Of a DNA stretch of 64,000 bases, positions 62,321 through 64,000 are shown in pieces. Each line of letters opens with the position of its first letter. Positions within the stretch are counted from its first letter, which is position 1. A model generated the notes under the pieces. The model was not told the origin of the DNA. It did not search any database and was given only the letters and a program-made list of their open reading frames with translations. This DNA is from Pratylenchus scribneri (Eukaryota; Nematoda; Chromadorea; Rhabditida; Pratylenchidae), in contig JAQSEB010000129.1 in the NCBI GenBank assembly GCA_030063045.1, forward strand, positions 310,001-374,000. The letters run 5' to 3'. Made by a program: the position numbers and the translations under genes.

Positions 62321-63012
62321 ACCTTGAGGGACAATTTTTGGTTAAATTTATCTTATTCGACCATTTTTAATTAAAAATTTTCCCTAACAGGCCATTTTTT
62401 GGCTTAAAATATTATCTTTTGGATCATTTTTAGCTTAATATTTTTCCTTTCGGGTCTATTTTTGTCTGATTTTTTACTCTATACAGGGTTCTCAGATTTT
62501 TTTTCAAAATAAAGTACACTGGCCTTGAAAATAAAGATTTAGGGGTCAAAATAAAGATTTTCGTTTTAAGCTATATAAATTGATAAAAAAAATTTATTAT
62601 AAATGAGCATGAGATTATCAAGCAGGACTAAGATTACATGCTTTTTGAGAAGAAATTTTTACAATTTTTCGAGCCGAGTGTTGAATCCCAATTGATCCAA
62701 CAATTACCAAAATTACTCTTTTTACTGAGTCCAATAAAATTATATTTTATCCAAGCAATTTATTTGTGAATGAATTCTTTACTTTTTGTGAATGATCAGT
62801 GGGAATGGTAATAATGGGGGAACAAGCCAAACATTAAATAAAACTACAATGACAAAGCTTTTGGGGGCCAAAAACGAGCACAAAATGCGTTGGTTTTGGC
62901 CAATGACAAAGCAAAATTGGGGAATTGGGATGGAAATCAAATGTAAATGGAAAGGACAAAATTAATAAATGTGAATTAAATGTAAAAATCCAAAAAATGT
63001 AAATATCAATCA
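62321..63012. other. Spacer downstream of envelope-like gene
   Basis: No gene supported. If the envelope-like gene belongs to an LTR retroelement, the 3' LTR should lie here, but with only one end in the window I cannot define it. Frames overlapping 62834-63112 are out-of-frame readings of the envelope end. Confidence 0.45.
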
Positions 63013-64000
63013 TCAAACAATCTTTGAATGAACATCGGTCACGACACTCCGGGGGACGAAAGGTGTCATCAGCAACCGAAGAAGCAACCGAAGAAGAATT
63101 GGCGCTGAGCAATAGAAGATTGCAAACATTGCCAAAATCGTTGCCAACCAGATTATCAATTGTTTTGGGTCCAATAAATATTTCAACAAATTTTTAAAAT
63201 CAAAGCCTTTAAACTCATTAATCAAATTCACTGGACCAACGGCCATTTTCCATTCACTTTCATCCTTCATTTCGGGGAATGCCAATGTTCCTTTCAATTC
63301 AAATTTGGTTGAAGTGCTTCCACAAAAAACTTCGCATTCCTCATCGATTTGTGCAGTCGCAAAATGGACAGAATGGATTTTTCTTGTCCCCTTTGGGGAA
63401 CAAGTGGTCAATAATTTTGCTGACGGGCACACAATATTTGCCAATGATTTTCCAAAGTCCGTTTCGCACATTATATCCAATTGTGCGCCTTTTTCGCATT
63501 CATAGCATCCCGTTAAACTTACATTATTTATTTTGCATGTATTCATTTCAACTTCCGTTTTCAATTTCATCCCAGAAATTTTCAATTGTAAAGTGGCGAA
63601 AGTAAAGTCGGGGGATGCCACTACCTTTCCATTTTCATTTTTTATCATCAAACCATTATGATTGAATGGAAGGACATTGTCCTCCTTAAAAATTTGTCCT
63701 CCTGAGGACACCTCCGGGCAAAGGCATTTTACTGTGCCATCGGCTGGATGGCAATTGCAGCTTTGAACATCAACTGTGCAATTTGCAAATTCCATCGCCT
63801 CTTTTTTGCTTTTACATTTTAATTTTTTCAAATTATTTTCCATTTCCAAATCCAATGTTGCACACCGCTTTCCGTCCGTCACAAATGTTGTGGCCAGCAG
63901 TGGAATATTTGGCACAGAAATTTCTTTGGCTGTAATTTCCAATTCCTTGAAATTTTGCTTTTCTCCTGGTGCCAATTCAATCAATTTAGTTGCATTTTGT
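63013..64000 (-). CDS. Phlebovirus-Gc-like envelope protein, carboxyl part
   Basis: An uninterrupted minus-strand frame of 323 codons from the window edge to a stop at 63013. It is Cys-rich, with paired motifs (CNCHPADGTVKCLCPEV, GCYECEKGAQLDIMC), and ends in a hydrophobic anchor (LIIWLATILAMFAIFYC) followed by a short basic tail. This layout matches the G2/Gc stem and anchor region of phlebovirus-like glycoproteins. Nematode Bel/Pao-type LTR retroelements are known to carry such an envelope gene. The amino part with the fusion domains lies beyond the window. The open frame suggests a fairly recent insertion. Alternatively it is an isolated endogenous viral copy or a domesticated gene. Confidence 0.75.
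   Translation of the reverse strand, partial: QNATKLIELAPGEKQNFKELEITAKEISVPNIPLLATTFVTDGKRCATLDLEMENNLKKLKCKSKKEAMEFANCTVDVQSCNCHPADGTVKCLCPEVSSGGQIFKEDNVLPFNHNGLMIKNENGKVVASPDFTFATLQLKISGMKLKTEVEMNTCKINNVSLTGCYECEKGAQLDIMCETDFGKSLANIVCPSAKLLTTCSPKGTRKIHSVHFATAQIDEECEVFCGSTSTKFELKGTLAFPEMKDESEWKMAVGPVNLINEFKGFDFKNLLKYLLDPKQLIIWLATILAMFAIFYCSAPILLRLLLRLLMTPFVPRSVVTDVHSKIV

Noticed and set aside
62834..63112. Separate minus-strand gene of 92 codons
   Set aside because: It overlaps the envelope-like frame out of phase and runs into AT-rich DNA.

Overview
This window looks like nuclear DNA from a plant-parasitic tylenchid nematode. The genes have many AT-rich introns of 40-1000 bp and moderately balanced coding exons. 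Four splice donors read GC instead of GT. The gene set is animal (TOP3B, a VIG-1/SERBP1-type domain, BACK-domain protein, astacin, type-B carboxylesterase, C-type lectin, serpentine receptor). It also carries a GH32 sucrose-hydrolase-type gene of the kind plant-parasitic nematodes are known to have acquired from bacteria. I cannot fix the genus from sequence alone. All gene models were built by hand from reading frames, splice phase and family motifs.

Layout. 0.1-0.7 kb: small zinc-finger protein (-). 1.35-6.2 kb: GH32 gene (+) with an altered nucleophile motif and a probable frame break. 6.2-8.7 kb: non-coding, with a hAT-type MITE and two foldback elements. 8.7-10.6 kb: serpentine receptor (-, amino end missing). 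12.5-25.7 kb: two tandem TOP3B genes (-). The downstream copy (14.8-18.7 kb) reads in phase into VIG-1/SERBP1-like exons (12.5-14.6 kb), and one of those exons is split by a Mutator-like element with an 11-bp target-site duplication. 26-27.6 kb: minisatellite and a duplicated upstream segment. 27.9-29 kb: BACK-domain gene (-). 30.8-31.4 kb: small membrane protein (+). 32.4-32.7 kb: small secreted protein (-). 33.9-35.7 kb: second half of an aspartic protease (+). 36.5-38.9 kb: oil-body-associated-protein-like (DUF1264) gene (-). 41.2-46 kb: secreted carboxylesterase (-). 49.3-50.9 kb: secreted EF-hand protein (+) with an apparent frameshift. 52.7-56.8 kb: secreted protein joining an unassigned catalytic-looking domain to a C-type lectin domain (-). 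57.1-58.2 kb: coiled-coil protein (+). 58.5-62.2 kb: astacin protease with EGF and CUB domains and a Cys-rich tail (-). 63-64 kb: carboxyl end of a phlebovirus-Gc-like envelope protein, probably from an LTR retroelement (-).

The second theme is a dense load of short inverted-repeat (foldback/MITE) elements in introns and spacers. At least three families occur more than once here, and several have degenerate TTAGGG-like cores. The most unusual element is a 180-bp almost perfect palindrome at 37.9 kb, built from smaller palindromic modules. A related element at 32.3 kb supplies the stop codon of a small secreted-protein gene.

The strongest leads are the TOP3B-VIG chimera with its MULE insertion, the modular palindromes, the lectin fusion protein, the GH32 nucleophile change and the DUF1264 gene in a nematode. 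The genes do not form one obvious pathway. Several (GH32, carboxylesterase, astacin, lectin fusion, small secreted protein) encode probable secreted proteins that could act outside the cell or at the host interface; that is inference.
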